The notes beneath the pieces are model-generated. The model was not told where the DNA came from and searched no databases. It was given only the letters and a program-made list of their open reading frames with translations. This document shows positions 9,774-18,583 of a stretch of DNA of 20,385 bases, one piece after another. Source of the stretch: Anaeromyces robustus (taxonomy: Eukaryota > Neocallimastigomycota > Neocallimastigomycetes > Neocallimastigales > Neocallimastigaceae); assembly GCA_002104895.1 (NCBI GenBank), contig MCFG01000638.1, positions 1 to 20,385 of the forward strand, read 5' to 3'. Both the position numbers and the translations under genes were made by a program. Each line of letters opens with the position of its first letter. Position 1 is the stretch's first letter.

Positions 9774-11020
9774 TTTATGAAATAAGCCAAACTATTATAC
9801 ATTTTTAATATAAATTAGAAATTAAAATTATTCATTAATTTAATTTAATAATATTTTAATAATCATAAATTAATTTATTCAATCTTAAAAAAAAATAAAT
9901 AAATTAAAAAATGGATAAATTTATAAATTTATATAAATTTATAATAAAAAACAAAACAAAACAAAAAAAACAATGTTATAATAATAATATCATAATTTTA
10001 TTAATAAAATCTTATAAAATAAAAAAAATAAAAAAAATAAAAAATAAAAAATGAATATAACTTTTATATATAAAATGGATATATAAATTATATAAATTTT
10101 AAATATATTAAAAACAATTTATATTTAATTCTATATTTATTTATGGGTTGTTATTGTTACTCCAAAAAACAATTTAAATCTAAAATCTATAGAAATTTAG
10201 AATAGATTAAATATAAAAAAAAATATTTTTTTAGATTTATTAAATAATATAAAAAAAAAAAATAATAATAATAATAATAATAATAAAAATAATAATTAAT
10301 TTTTTATTTAAAAAAAAATTTTTTTTTAATTTATTTCGAAAATGTTACACAAATTAAAAAAATTTTTTTTTTTTTTTTTATTTTGGTCAAATTTAAAATT
10401 AAAATTGTTTTATAATTTTAAAACAAAAAAAAATAAATGAAATTTTATTAAATAAAATTATAATTTTAAATAAATCACTATGAATTGTTTATAATAATGA
10501 TTATTATTTTTTTATATTATATCATATTATTATTTTATATTATTTTATATTATTTTATATTATTTTATATTATATTACTCTATTATAAATAAATTTAAAT
10601 AAAAATTATATAATAATAATTTATTACATATTTTTTAAAATATTTGTAAAAATTCTTATTATTTAGTATTTTTTCATAATGTAGAGAGCTTATCATTACA
10701 GAAAAAAAAATAAAAATAAAAATAAAAAATAATTATAAATAAAATAGAAATGAAAAAAATATAATAGTTATTTTTAATTAAAATAACAATATTTTTCAAA
10801 AAAAAATAATATATGAATGTTATTTTTTATTGAATAACAAATCATTATAATTATTATATATAACCTATAAATGTTCGAAGAATAAAAATATAATCAATAA
10901 TAAAGAATTATATTTTTTTAAAAAAATTTATTATTTTTTTAAAACAGAAATAAAGATTTAAAAATATATAAATAAAAAACATTTTATTATCATTAATAAT
11001 TAAATTTTATATTATTAAAA
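9772..11020. other. AT-rich DNA, nothing recognised
   Basis: About 1.2 kb of A/T runs, short AAT and TATTT arrays (for example TTTTATATTA units near 10525-10570) and T-rich tracts. I see no reading frame, RNA gene or element on either strand. Confidence 0.6.
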
Positions 11021-11145
11021 ATGTTAATCATTTATAGTTTTAATTTTGATATTTATATTCTTGCTATTGCAATCACTTCTTTAAATTTTCTCATTAATCT
11101 TTATATAAATTATTTAATAATTATTTTTAAACTATGTTTCTTCAG

Positions 11146-11590
11146 AAGAATTATTTGAATTTAAAACTAAAAATATACTTTGGAGGTTGAAATTAATTTG
11201 TTAAGTAATGTTTTTTTTTATATCAAGTAATAATGTGTGTATAATATTGTATGAATAATAATATATATATTTTTTCATATCAAATAATAATATATGTATA
11301 ATAATTTATGAATAATAATATGTTTTAAAATTTTACTAATATAGATAATTTAAATAATTATATATTTCATTATTAAAATCGATTAACTATATTGATTATT
11401 GATTGTTTTTATTATTAATAAAAAAAATTTTTTTTAAAAAAATTAAAAAAAAAATATAAATAATAATGAAAAAAAATTTTTTTCTAATAACTTTTCTATT
11501 GGTGGTCAATCTTCTCATTATTCCAATAAACCTGGTTATAATATAAAAATTCGTGGTAATAAAGATAATTATTTAAATTATTTATATTAA
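11146..11590 (+). pseudogene. Relic of a CotH-kinase-like gene
   Basis: The frame 11477-11590 encodes FSIGGQSSHYSNKPGYN followed by IKIRGNKD. This matches the conserved CotH pattern of a FSIGG(K/Q)SS strand, a (K/S)KPGYN(I/L)K segment and a charged turn. CotH proteins are spore-coat-type kinases, and in gut fungi they occur among secreted, often dockerin-bearing proteins. Upstream, EELFEFKTKNI (from 11146, after a TTCTTCAG acceptor) could be a preceding exon. An ATG at 11021 opens 45 hydrophobic codons that might have been a signal peptide. Splice signals next to the core are poor and nothing recognisable follows, so this looks like decayed gene debris. The core motif is the only strong evidence. 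Confidence 0.5.
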
Positions 11591-11929
11591 TAAAATTATT
11601 TTATAAATATCCAGAATATTTTCAAGATTTCTATTCTATATAAAAAAAATATTTTTGAACTATGTAATATAATGAAATATTATATAAATATGTAAATATA
11701 ATGTATTAATATAAATGTATAATACATAATAATAAATTTTAGTATAATATATAAAAAAAAAAACAAATATTAATATTAAATTATTTATTTTTTAATTTAT
11801 ATTTGTAATTTTTAATAATTATTAAACTTTTCTAAAATAAAATAAAAAAGAATTCTTTATTTTACTTTTTTTTTAAATTTTAATAATTTATTATTTAATT
11901 ATTTATTGATCTTTTATATTTATCATACG

Positions 11930-12066
11930 GTGTGGAGCGTCAATGCTGAATCCAAAATCAGTAAGACAGTCCAGAAAGGACATAACCGCCTATATGGTTA
12001 GGAGTATAGATCGGATATCTTAAAGAGTTCCATATTAAGTTATGGGGATAATTGGATCTGGCCGTT
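11930..12066 (+). other. GC-richer patch related to the LINE 3' region, possibly structured
   Basis: About 137 bp stand out from the surrounding AT desert. CGTCAATGCTGA at 11938-11949 also occurs at 9434-9445 in the LINE fragment. In both places it is followed a few bases later by CAGTAAGACAGTC or CAGTATGACAGCC (11 of 13 identical). The likely explanation is a second, older fragment of a related element. The patch also has potential stems: TAACC/GGTTA, GTCC/GGAC, and an outer ACGG (about 11928-11931) with CCGT (about 12062-12065), so a structured RNA is an alternative. No known RNA family was recognised. Confidence 0.45.
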
Positions 12067-12120
12067 AAAAATATATATATATATTTTATTTGTATATTTT
12101 ATCCATTAAATATTTATTAA

Positions 12121-12643
12121 TAAATTTTTTTTATTTTAAAAATCTTATTGAATAACTCTCTCAATTCTATTTTTAAGATAGGAAAATAGGTTTTTCAAGA
12201 ATAATATTTTTATAATATTTTTATTTATTTTTAATAATAATATTAAAAATGACACAAAAGTTACTATACAAATAATTAAATATTTTTATCATGACAATTT
12301 TATATATATCGATATTTTATTATTAATTATAATTATATATTTAATTTACTATTTATTTATTTATTTATTTCTTATTTATTATAATATAATTATAATTTAA
12401 TGTGACTTATTGAAAATTTTAATACATTTTGCGAAATACAACACATTATATATATATATTAAAGAAAAATAAAAATGTATGTTTTAAAAATAAATACTAT
12501 TTTAAAAAAAAATAAAATACATTGACTAAATTACTACAATATTAAATAAATATCAACATAAGATTTCTCAATAAATTTTCTCAAAAAATTTAAATTTTCA
12601 AATTATTTTCTAAATTTCATTGACTTTACTTGATGTATATTTT
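12121..12643. repeat. Direct repeat copy A (about 520 bp)
   Basis: It aligns along its full length with 14736-15255 in the same orientation. Shared anchors include TCTATTTTTAAGATAGGA, TTTATCATGACAATTTTATA, GTATGTTTTAAAAATAAATA, TCTCAATAAATTTTCTC and a final TTGATGTATATTT. By eye roughly nine bases in ten agree, with small indels in AT runs. Flanks differ on both sides; the left edge may extend some 50 bp further through a TATATAT / TTATTTGTAT stretch. No open frame is present. Confidence 0.85.
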
Positions 12644-12901
12644 CAATATATTACAGAAAACAGTAAATATAATTTAATAATACTATAATGTTATAATAAT
12701 AACATAATATTATATAATAATAATTATATAATATAATAATATAATAATATTATTATAATAACATAATATGATATTATTAAATAATATAATATTATTATAA
12801 TAACATAATATGATATTATAATAACATAAAGTAATATTAACCTAATAGTTTAATATTATAATATTTACATAAAATAATATTATAATAATAATTAATATTA
12901 T
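12644..12901. repeat. AT-rich segment with a 42-bp-period repeat
   Basis: A block ending CATAATATGATATTAT occurs at about 12745-12777 and again about 42 bp later, followed by a shorter partial copy about 21 bp on. The segment is also rich in ATTATAAT-type inverted repeats. Nothing coding is seen. Confidence 0.55.
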
Positions 12902-13071
<170 letters not shown>

Positions 13072-13254
13072 TAAATTTTTATTTTAAAAAAAGTTAAATT
13101 AAATAAATGTTATTATATTATAAATAAATTTTTCCAACTTCATTTTATTTTCGGTTTTTATTTTAAAAATAATAATAAGAAAAAAAGATAAAAAAAAATA
13201 TAATATATATTAATATTAAATGAAATTATATATTATATTAAAAGAATATAAAAA

Positions 13255-13350
13255 ATGAAAAAATATAGTTTTTTAATAACATTAGTTGTATTGTTCAACT
13301 ATTTTATTCTTAGTTTTTTGTTAAAAGGGACTACTACGTTATTTCTATAA
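13255..13350 (+). CDS. Short frame resembling a secretion signal (31 residues)
   Basis: ATG at 13255 opens MKKYSFLITLVVLFNYFILS, a positively charged start followed by a hydrophobic core as in signal peptides, then stops at 13350. The following 100 bp are less AT-rich than the surroundings but have stops in all frames. It could be the first exon or a relic of a secreted protein gene cut off by the island that begins near 13446. A chance frame in T-rich DNA is also possible. Confidence 0.3.
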   Translation: MKKYSFLITLVVLFNYFILSFLLKGTTTLFL

Positions 13351-13445
13351 GAAGAAATGAAAATGATGATAGCTACGATTAGGAATCAGAAAAAGTCTGA
13401 TTAACTACTGATATTCTGGTCAATTATGTAATGAATAATTATTTA

Positions 13446-14310
13446 TGATCTGTTGGGCTAAACCCGCCGCTCTTACAGAACGGGACCGATCCCACTGAGG
13501 TGAGCGCGGATGATAGCGGTACGGATGAGGTGACGGCACGGGTTGGAGTCCCTCTTAGATCCCATAATGAAATTTTTATGGGATCTCGCTTAGTTGATTC
13601 GGAACACCAGACCTCTGAGAGGGAGGGTCTGCGTGTCCCTCTTCTTTTTTTTTTTTTTTGAATAGATGGAGAATATGCGTAATGAGATGACTAAAGCGCT
13701 AGAAACCTTCATCAACCAAACCTAGGTGACGACTGCACAAAATGAAGCGAGGTTTTCCCAAATTGAAGGCGAACTCCAAAAATTCATGCTAGCTATAGCT
13801 GAAAGGTTCGAATCCATGGAGCAAAGGGTTGCCAAGAACGAAACCAGTAGCCAGGCTAGCATGACTGAGATAGAAAAAATTGAAGACTATCTTCAACAGG
13901 CAGAAGAAAGCCGACAACACGAAATGGAGGTGTATCGTGGGAAAAAAGAGAGTCTGGGAAAGGAATTAGACAACATTGAATCCTACCTTGAAGATAGGCA
14001 AAGACAGGATGAGATGTATAAGGCTGAGCTTGAACAGGAAGTTCATAGGCTGAAAGCCATGAATCAAGCTCAACAGGAAGAGATATTACGGTTAAAGCAG
14101 GTTGCTTGGAGTGAGCCTGTCGGTGCTAGCAAACAACCCTACAAGGTTATTCCTCCACCAATTATAACCAGGAAAGAAATAAATGAGAAAGAAGATAATG
14201 CTAGGCCAGACACAACCACAAAAAGGATTGCTGGAGGAGATGTGGTAATGCGGGATGCCCTTGAATTTCTTTAATATTTAAAATTTACATAAAAAAAAAA
14301 AGAAAAAAAA
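13446..14310 (+). mobile_element. GC-richer island: structured leader plus coiled-coil frame, probable retroelement fossil
   Basis: From about 13446 base composition jumps to near 50% GC and drops back abruptly at 14275. A leader of about 200 bp (TGTTGGGCTAAACCC onward) contains a perfect 11-bp hairpin (13557-13586) and two competing hairpins near 13608-13643, then a T run (about 13643-13659). A coiled-coil reading frame follows, and directly after it an A-rich stretch with runs of about 11 and 9 A. Leader, coiled-coil protein and A-rich end fit either a gag-type gene or a LINE ORF1-type gene. No reverse transcriptase or integrase is present, so it is a fragment or a non-autonomous derivative. 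It appears broken (about one break in the coding part plus the missing enzyme genes). The TGTTGGG start would suit an LTR, but no matching second copy is present. Confidence 0.5.
13726..14274 (+). CDS. Coiled-coil protein frame of the island (gag- or ORF1-like)
   Basis: About 180 codons, ending MRDALEFL then a stop. Residues about 1-120 are strongly charged, with heptad-spaced leucine, isoleucine and methionine (for example RFESMEQRV, IEKIEDYLQQAEESR, LEQEVHRLKAMNQAQQEEIL), so a long coiled coil is expected. The tail is proline- and lysine-rich (YKVIPPPIITRKEINEKEDN) and basic near the end. There are no zinc knuckles, membrane segments or enzyme motifs. Codon use is far richer in G and C than in the other genes here, which supports a recently arrived mobile origin. 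The family is not recognised. It is treated as part of the mobile-element fossil. Confidence 0.5.
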   Translation: MTTAQNEARFSQIEGELQKFMLAIAERFESMEQRVAKNETSSQASMTEIEKIEDYLQQAEESRQHEMEVYRGKKESLGKELDNIESYLEDRQRQDEMYKAELEQEVHRLKAMNQAQQEEILRLKQVAWSEPVGASKQPYKVIPPPIITRKEINEKEDNARPDTTTKRIAGGDVVMRDALEFL

Positions 14311-14735
14311 ATACATAATAAAAAAATTAAAATTATATTAAATAAAAGAATGGATAAATAGAAAATGTTAGTATTAAATAAAGATAAAGGAGATAAATAC
14401 AAAAGTAAATAAAATATTAGTTATTATAAAAAGTGTTATTATAAATAAAGTGTGATAAAAATCTTTTTCTTAATAAAATATTAAATTTTATAAAATACAT
14501 TAATTTATTGATTAAATAAAATAATAATAAAAAATTAATTAAAATAAAAAATTTATGACTAAAAAAATATATAATATAAAATAAAAATAAATAAAAAGTA
14601 AATAAAAATTGAAAAAAAAAAATAAAAAATAATTATTAATATAATAAATAGTTATTAGTTTAAAATTATATTAAAATGCTTTTACAAACAAAAATAATAT
14701 TTAATATATATATTTATTTGTTATTTGTATTTTTA
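14311..14735. other. AT-rich spacer between the island and repeat copy B
   Basis: A-rich DNA with scattered TAAA and GTAAATAAA motifs. No frame, RNA or element was recognised. Confidence 0.55.
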
Positions 14736-15255
14736 TAAATTTTTATTTTAAAATCCTGTTGAATTACTCTCTCTATTCTATTTTTAAGATAGGAGAAAAG
14801 GTTTTTCAAGAATAATATGTTAATAATATTTTTATTTATTTTTAATAATAATATTAAAAATAACACAAAAATTGCTACGCAAATGATTAAATGTTTTTAT
14901 CATGACAATTTTATATATTTATATTTTAATTAATAATTACAATTATTTATTTAATTTACAATTTATTTATTTATTTATTTATTTCTTATTATTACAATAT
15001 AATTATAATTTAATGTGACCTATTGAAAATTTTAATACATTTTGCGAAATGCACCACATTGTAAATATATATATTAAAAAAAATAAATACGTATGTTTTA
15101 AAAATAAATATTATTTTAAAAAGAATATAATACATTGACTATATTACTACAATATTAAATAGATATCAACATAGGATTTCTCAATAAATTTTCTCAAAAA
15201 ATTTAAATTTTCAAATTAATTTACAAATTTCATTGACGTTATTTGATGTATATTT
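14736..15255. repeat. Direct repeat copy B (about 520 bp)
   Basis: Second copy of the repeat at 12121-12643, same orientation, ending at the same TTGATGTATATTT. After this point the copies diverge completely (GGTCAAGGC here, TCAATATAT in copy A). Differences from copy A are mostly single substitutions plus length changes in AT runs, so the duplication is not recent. Confidence 0.85.
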
Positions 15256-15919
15256 GGTCAAGGCTTTTATTATTAAAAATATTTAAATATATTACATTAT
15301 AAATTTTGACATTTTAATATAAATATTATAATTAATCTTTAAACAATTGAAATTTCTGTTACAACAGTTGTAAATAAAATGAGATTGTAGGAAAAATAAA
15401 AAAAAAAAAAACATGAAATTTTTTAATAACGTCACTCCTCATATTTTATCTCTAAAACTCACAATTTTCAAACTCCAAGTCAAATAGAAAAATTCTATAT
15501 ATTAATTGTCATTTTGATGAATTGGTTTAAGAGAAAAATTTCATCACAAATGGATAAAACATTTTTGAAATTGTATTTTTTTTTTTAAAACTTTAAAATT
15601 AAATTGAACTTTTTCTAAAAACATTAATATTAAAACAAAGATTTATATTATATTATTTTTTAATGGTTCTTAAATGTTATTTTTTAATGGTTCTTAAATG
15701 TTATTTATTGAAATGTCTGTGATGTTTTTTTTTTTTTTTATTTTTTATTTTTTTTTTATTTAATGAATATAAAAAAATACATTTGTTTTATTTTTTAATT
15801 ATTTTTTTTTATATAAAAATAATCTTTTATATTGTATATTATAGAATTATTAATTTTATAGAATTATTAATTATTTCATGCTTAAAATATATTAATGATT
15901 GTAGTTATCATTCATATTT
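15256..15919. other. Spacer downstream of the AAA-ATPase-like gene
   Basis: It contains a less AT-rich patch (about 15340-15560) in which I find no convincing frame on either strand, a 24-bp tandem duplication and T runs. The part next to 15920 would hold the 3' end signals of the minus-strand gene. Confidence 0.5.
15653..15700. repeat. 24-bp perfect tandem duplication
   Basis: Two identical 24-bp units (15653-15676 and 15677-15700), each containing TAATGGTTCTTAAATG, followed by the first six bases of a third. Confidence 0.9.
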
Positions 15920-17662
15920 CTATTTTTTTTCAAAATTTTCAATTTTACATGTATGATGTTTGAAATTTTTACTATAATTTTTAACCTCTTTATCATAATT
16001 TATACCAATTAATAGCATATTATCTTGATAACGTTCAAATTTTTGAGCATACTTTCTTTTTTTTATTTGTTCTAGAGCTGTTTTTACATCTTTACCATAT
16101 TTCAATTCGATAATTAAGGCGGGATAATCAGATGGAATATTAATTGGAATATACGCTACATCAATATATCCTTTTCCTGCGTCAAGTTCCGTATATTCAT
16201 TGTAGTATTCATCTGATACATAAAAAGCTAGCAAAACTGTAAATCTCAAACCATCTTCAGTATTATAAGATTTATTATCTACTTCATTATGAAAATCTTC
16301 TATTAATTCTGCAACTTCCTTTTCATTACAATTCTTTATTGCTTCCAAAAGATTTTTGGATTTTTGTAATTTTCTTTCCACAGCTTTCCAATCACCGGAA
16401 TTAGTAGAATTATCAGTAGAAGTTTTAAATTCTTCTAAAACTTCTTCATTAGGTATACATACTTTTTCTGTATCAACATTATAACTCAAATAACCTAAAT
16501 GAACAAGCATTGTTAAAATATCATCTTTATGATCAAATGATGTCATGTCATTTTGATATGTTTTTATATTTATTTTAATTTCTTTTCCTTCTTTTAATTT
16601 AATAATATCTTGCTTTAATCCAAAATAATTTTTATTAATGTATTCTTTTAATAATCCATATGTTTCACTTTTATTCCAATAATTATCAATTTTTCCAAAT
16701 TTAAATGTATTTACAACTGATAATGGTGTATAAATTTCATATACTTTGTTTGTTTTTGAATCTTTTAATTGATAACCATTATACCAATTTTTAATATTAA
16801 TAAATTTCAATTCATTTTTATGAATTAATTCTTCGATATCATATTTATTTTCTTTTTCTTTCTTATTATTTTCATCAATTTTTCTTCTCTTATTAGATTC
16901 TTCTTTCAGTGTATTTCCAGGTTGTTGATTATTAATTAATCTTTCACATAACAATTTAACTTCATCTTCTGTAAAACCAACATATTTTGCCGTCCATCCT
17001 GGAGAAACCATTGAATATTCATCAAAATTATTAAGACATGAATTTTCACCACATTTCTTTATAGGTAAAATACCGGTCATGTAAGCTAGTGCTATATATT
17101 TATTATCTTTTATAAAACTATTCAAAAAATTTAAATATTCTTTTTGAGATTCCACATTTTTTCTCATTCTTAAAACACAATCCCATTCATCAATAATTAA
17201 AATAATATATCGGTTTGTATAGTTTTTTATATCTCTAATTGTTCTTTTTATATTATTTTCATTACTGAATTCTAAATCTAGTATAGTACCTTTAACTTCA
17301 CGTATAATTTTTTTTTGTATTTTTTTAATGCCTTCTTCTATGTTACAATTAAAAAAATAATTAAACATATTTAATTTAATAACGTTAAATTCATTTAAAT
17401 ATTTATTCCATTCTTTAATTTTAGCAATTTTTTTATCATTAAAAATATCCGTTTTTATTTTGGAATAACTGTAATATGCAGTAAGCATATCAGCAGTTAC
17501 CGTTTTTCCAAAACGTCTAGGTCTTGAATTACATATATAACTTTCTGTGGTAAAAATTCTTTTGTTTATTTCTAATATTAATTCTGTTTTATCCACATAT
17601 ACTTCGGAATTTATAACTCTTTTATAACTCTCTGAACCAGGATTAAATATTTCATTTTCCAT
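15920..17662 (-). CDS. AAA-ATPase-like protein with C-terminal PD-(D/E)XK nuclease domain
   Basis: Single exon, 580 residues, with an ATG immediately at the conserved family start (NPGSESYKRVINSEVYVDKT). Residues 46-54 (SRPRRFGKT) are the variant P-loop of the PF09820 'AAA-ATPase-like' family and 153-161 (IILIIDEWD) the Walker B. They are followed by TGILPIKK (196-203) and the family's WYNGY (293-297). The C-terminal part has the PD-(D/E)XK nuclease signature: D501 in GYIDVAYIP, then E519 and K521 in IIELKYGKD, with Q532 after. A lysine/glutamate-rich insert lies at about 253-285. The length is normal for the family and the frame is uninterrupted, so it looks functional. The reaction is not established; ATP-dependent nucleic-acid cleavage is inferred from the two domains. 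The family is common in bacteria and expanded in gut fungi, which with the missing introns suggests bacterial origin. No partner gene is adjacent. Confidence 0.88.
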   Translation of the reverse strand: MENEIFNPGSESYKRVINSEVYVDKTELILEINKRIFTTESYICNSRPRRFGKTVTADMLTAYYSYSKIKTDIFNDKKIAKIKEWNKYLNEFNVIKLNMFNYFFNCNIEEGIKKIQKKIIREVKGTILDLEFSNENNIKRTIRDIKNYTNRYIILIIDEWDCVLRMRKNVESQKEYLNFLNSFIKDNKYIALAYMTGILPIKKCGENSCLNNFDEYSMVSPGWTAKYVGFTEDEVKLLCERLINNQQPGNTLKEESNKRRKIDENNKKEKENKYDIEELIHKNELKFINIKNWYNGYQLKDSKTNKVYEIYTPLSVVNTFKFGKIDNYWNKSETYGLLKEYINKNYFGLKQDIIKLKEGKEIKINIKTYQNDMTSFDHKDDILTMLVHLGYLSYNVDTEKVCIPNEEVLEEFKTSTDNSTNSGDWKAVERKLQKSKNLLEAIKNCNEKEVAELIEDFHNEVDNKSYNTEDGLRFTVLLAFYVSDEYYNEYTELDAGKGYIDVAYIPINIPSDYPALIIELKYGKDVKTALEQIKKRKYAQKFERYQDNMLLIGINYDKEVKNYSKNFKHHTCKIENFEKK

Positions 17663-18583
17663 AATTATATATTTATATATTTAATTAATATATATAAATA
17701 ATATGCTTTAAAAAAAAAAAAATAAGATCAAAAATGTTATAACATTATGAATAATAAAATAAAAAGTTAAATATATTTTTAAAGAATTAACTTTTTAAAA
17801 ATAAATATTAATTGCTTGAATAATTATTATAATATTAAAATTTATTCTCATTTAAAATTTTTTGTCATAATTTAATTTATATATTAAATAATATTGAAAT
17901 AAATATTATTATTTTAATTGAAAATTTATGTTTTAAATCGTATCAAAAAAAAAAAAAATTTATTTGTACAATGATTACTAATCATTGTAATACATTTAGC
18001 AAAATATTCCAACATAAATTAATAAATTTCACTCTATAAAATATTAATATTATTATATTATTATAATATATTATTAATAATGTTATATAATACTAAATAA
18101 ATATTCATCAAGTCTAAAAAAAAAAAAAAAAAAAAAAAAAAGTAATATATATTAATAATTTTTTATACTATTAAAGTTTGATTAAATTTTAATTAAAGAA
18201 TATTTAAATTAATGAATTGAATAAAAACTTTAGATAAAAACGAAAATAAATAAAAATATTTACACTAAATAATAAATTTTAAATATATATTGTAATAATT
18301 AAATGGTTTAAATTTTTAAAAAAAAAAAAAATTATTCCTTGAAATTTAATTTTAAAAAATATTACATTATTATTTAATATATAATTTAATAATAATAATA
18401 CAATAATAGTAATAATAATACAAAAAATAAAAAAGTAGAAAAAAAAAAATAGGATTTAAAGATAAATTATATTTCAAATATTTAAATTTAAAAAATAAAA
18501 AACATTTATTTTAAATAATAATACTTTCAATGTTTATATTTATTAAAAAATAAATTACTTATTATTAATTAAAATATTTATTA
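17663..18583. other. Intergenic spacer, promoter side of the AAA-ATPase-like gene
   Basis: AT-rich with long A runs (about 17709-17721, 17946-17957 and 18117-18141). TATATAAATAATATG-type sequence lies just upstream of the minus-strand start at 17662, but TA-rich motifs are too common to name a promoter. A perfect ATGATTACTAATCAT inverted repeat lies at about 17970-17984. No gene is seen. Confidence 0.5.

Noticed and set aside
9554-9808. 84-residue plus-strand hydrophobic frame ending in poly-lysine
   Set aside because: It lies in the T-rich LINE 3' untranslated region, and its lysines come from the poly(A) tail.
13360-13440. Possible decayed chitin-binding (CBM18-like) segment after the signal-like frame
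   Set aside because: Only a loose YSG-Q-L-C resemblance with no conserved cysteine pattern.
13500-13560. Possible polymerase III B box (GGTTGGAGTCC) in the island leader
   Set aside because: One base off the consensus, and no A box at suitable spacing; not enough for a tRNA or SINE call.
15340-15560. Less AT-rich patch as a possible exon
   Set aside because: The longest frame with plausible composition is about 20 codons and lacks clear splice borders on either strand.
17960-18040. Possible third, partial copy of the 520-bp repeat (AATACATTTAGCAAAATATT)
   Set aside because: Similarity to the repeat's AATACATTTTGCGAAAT segment is short and not supported by the flanks; chance in AT-rich DNA.
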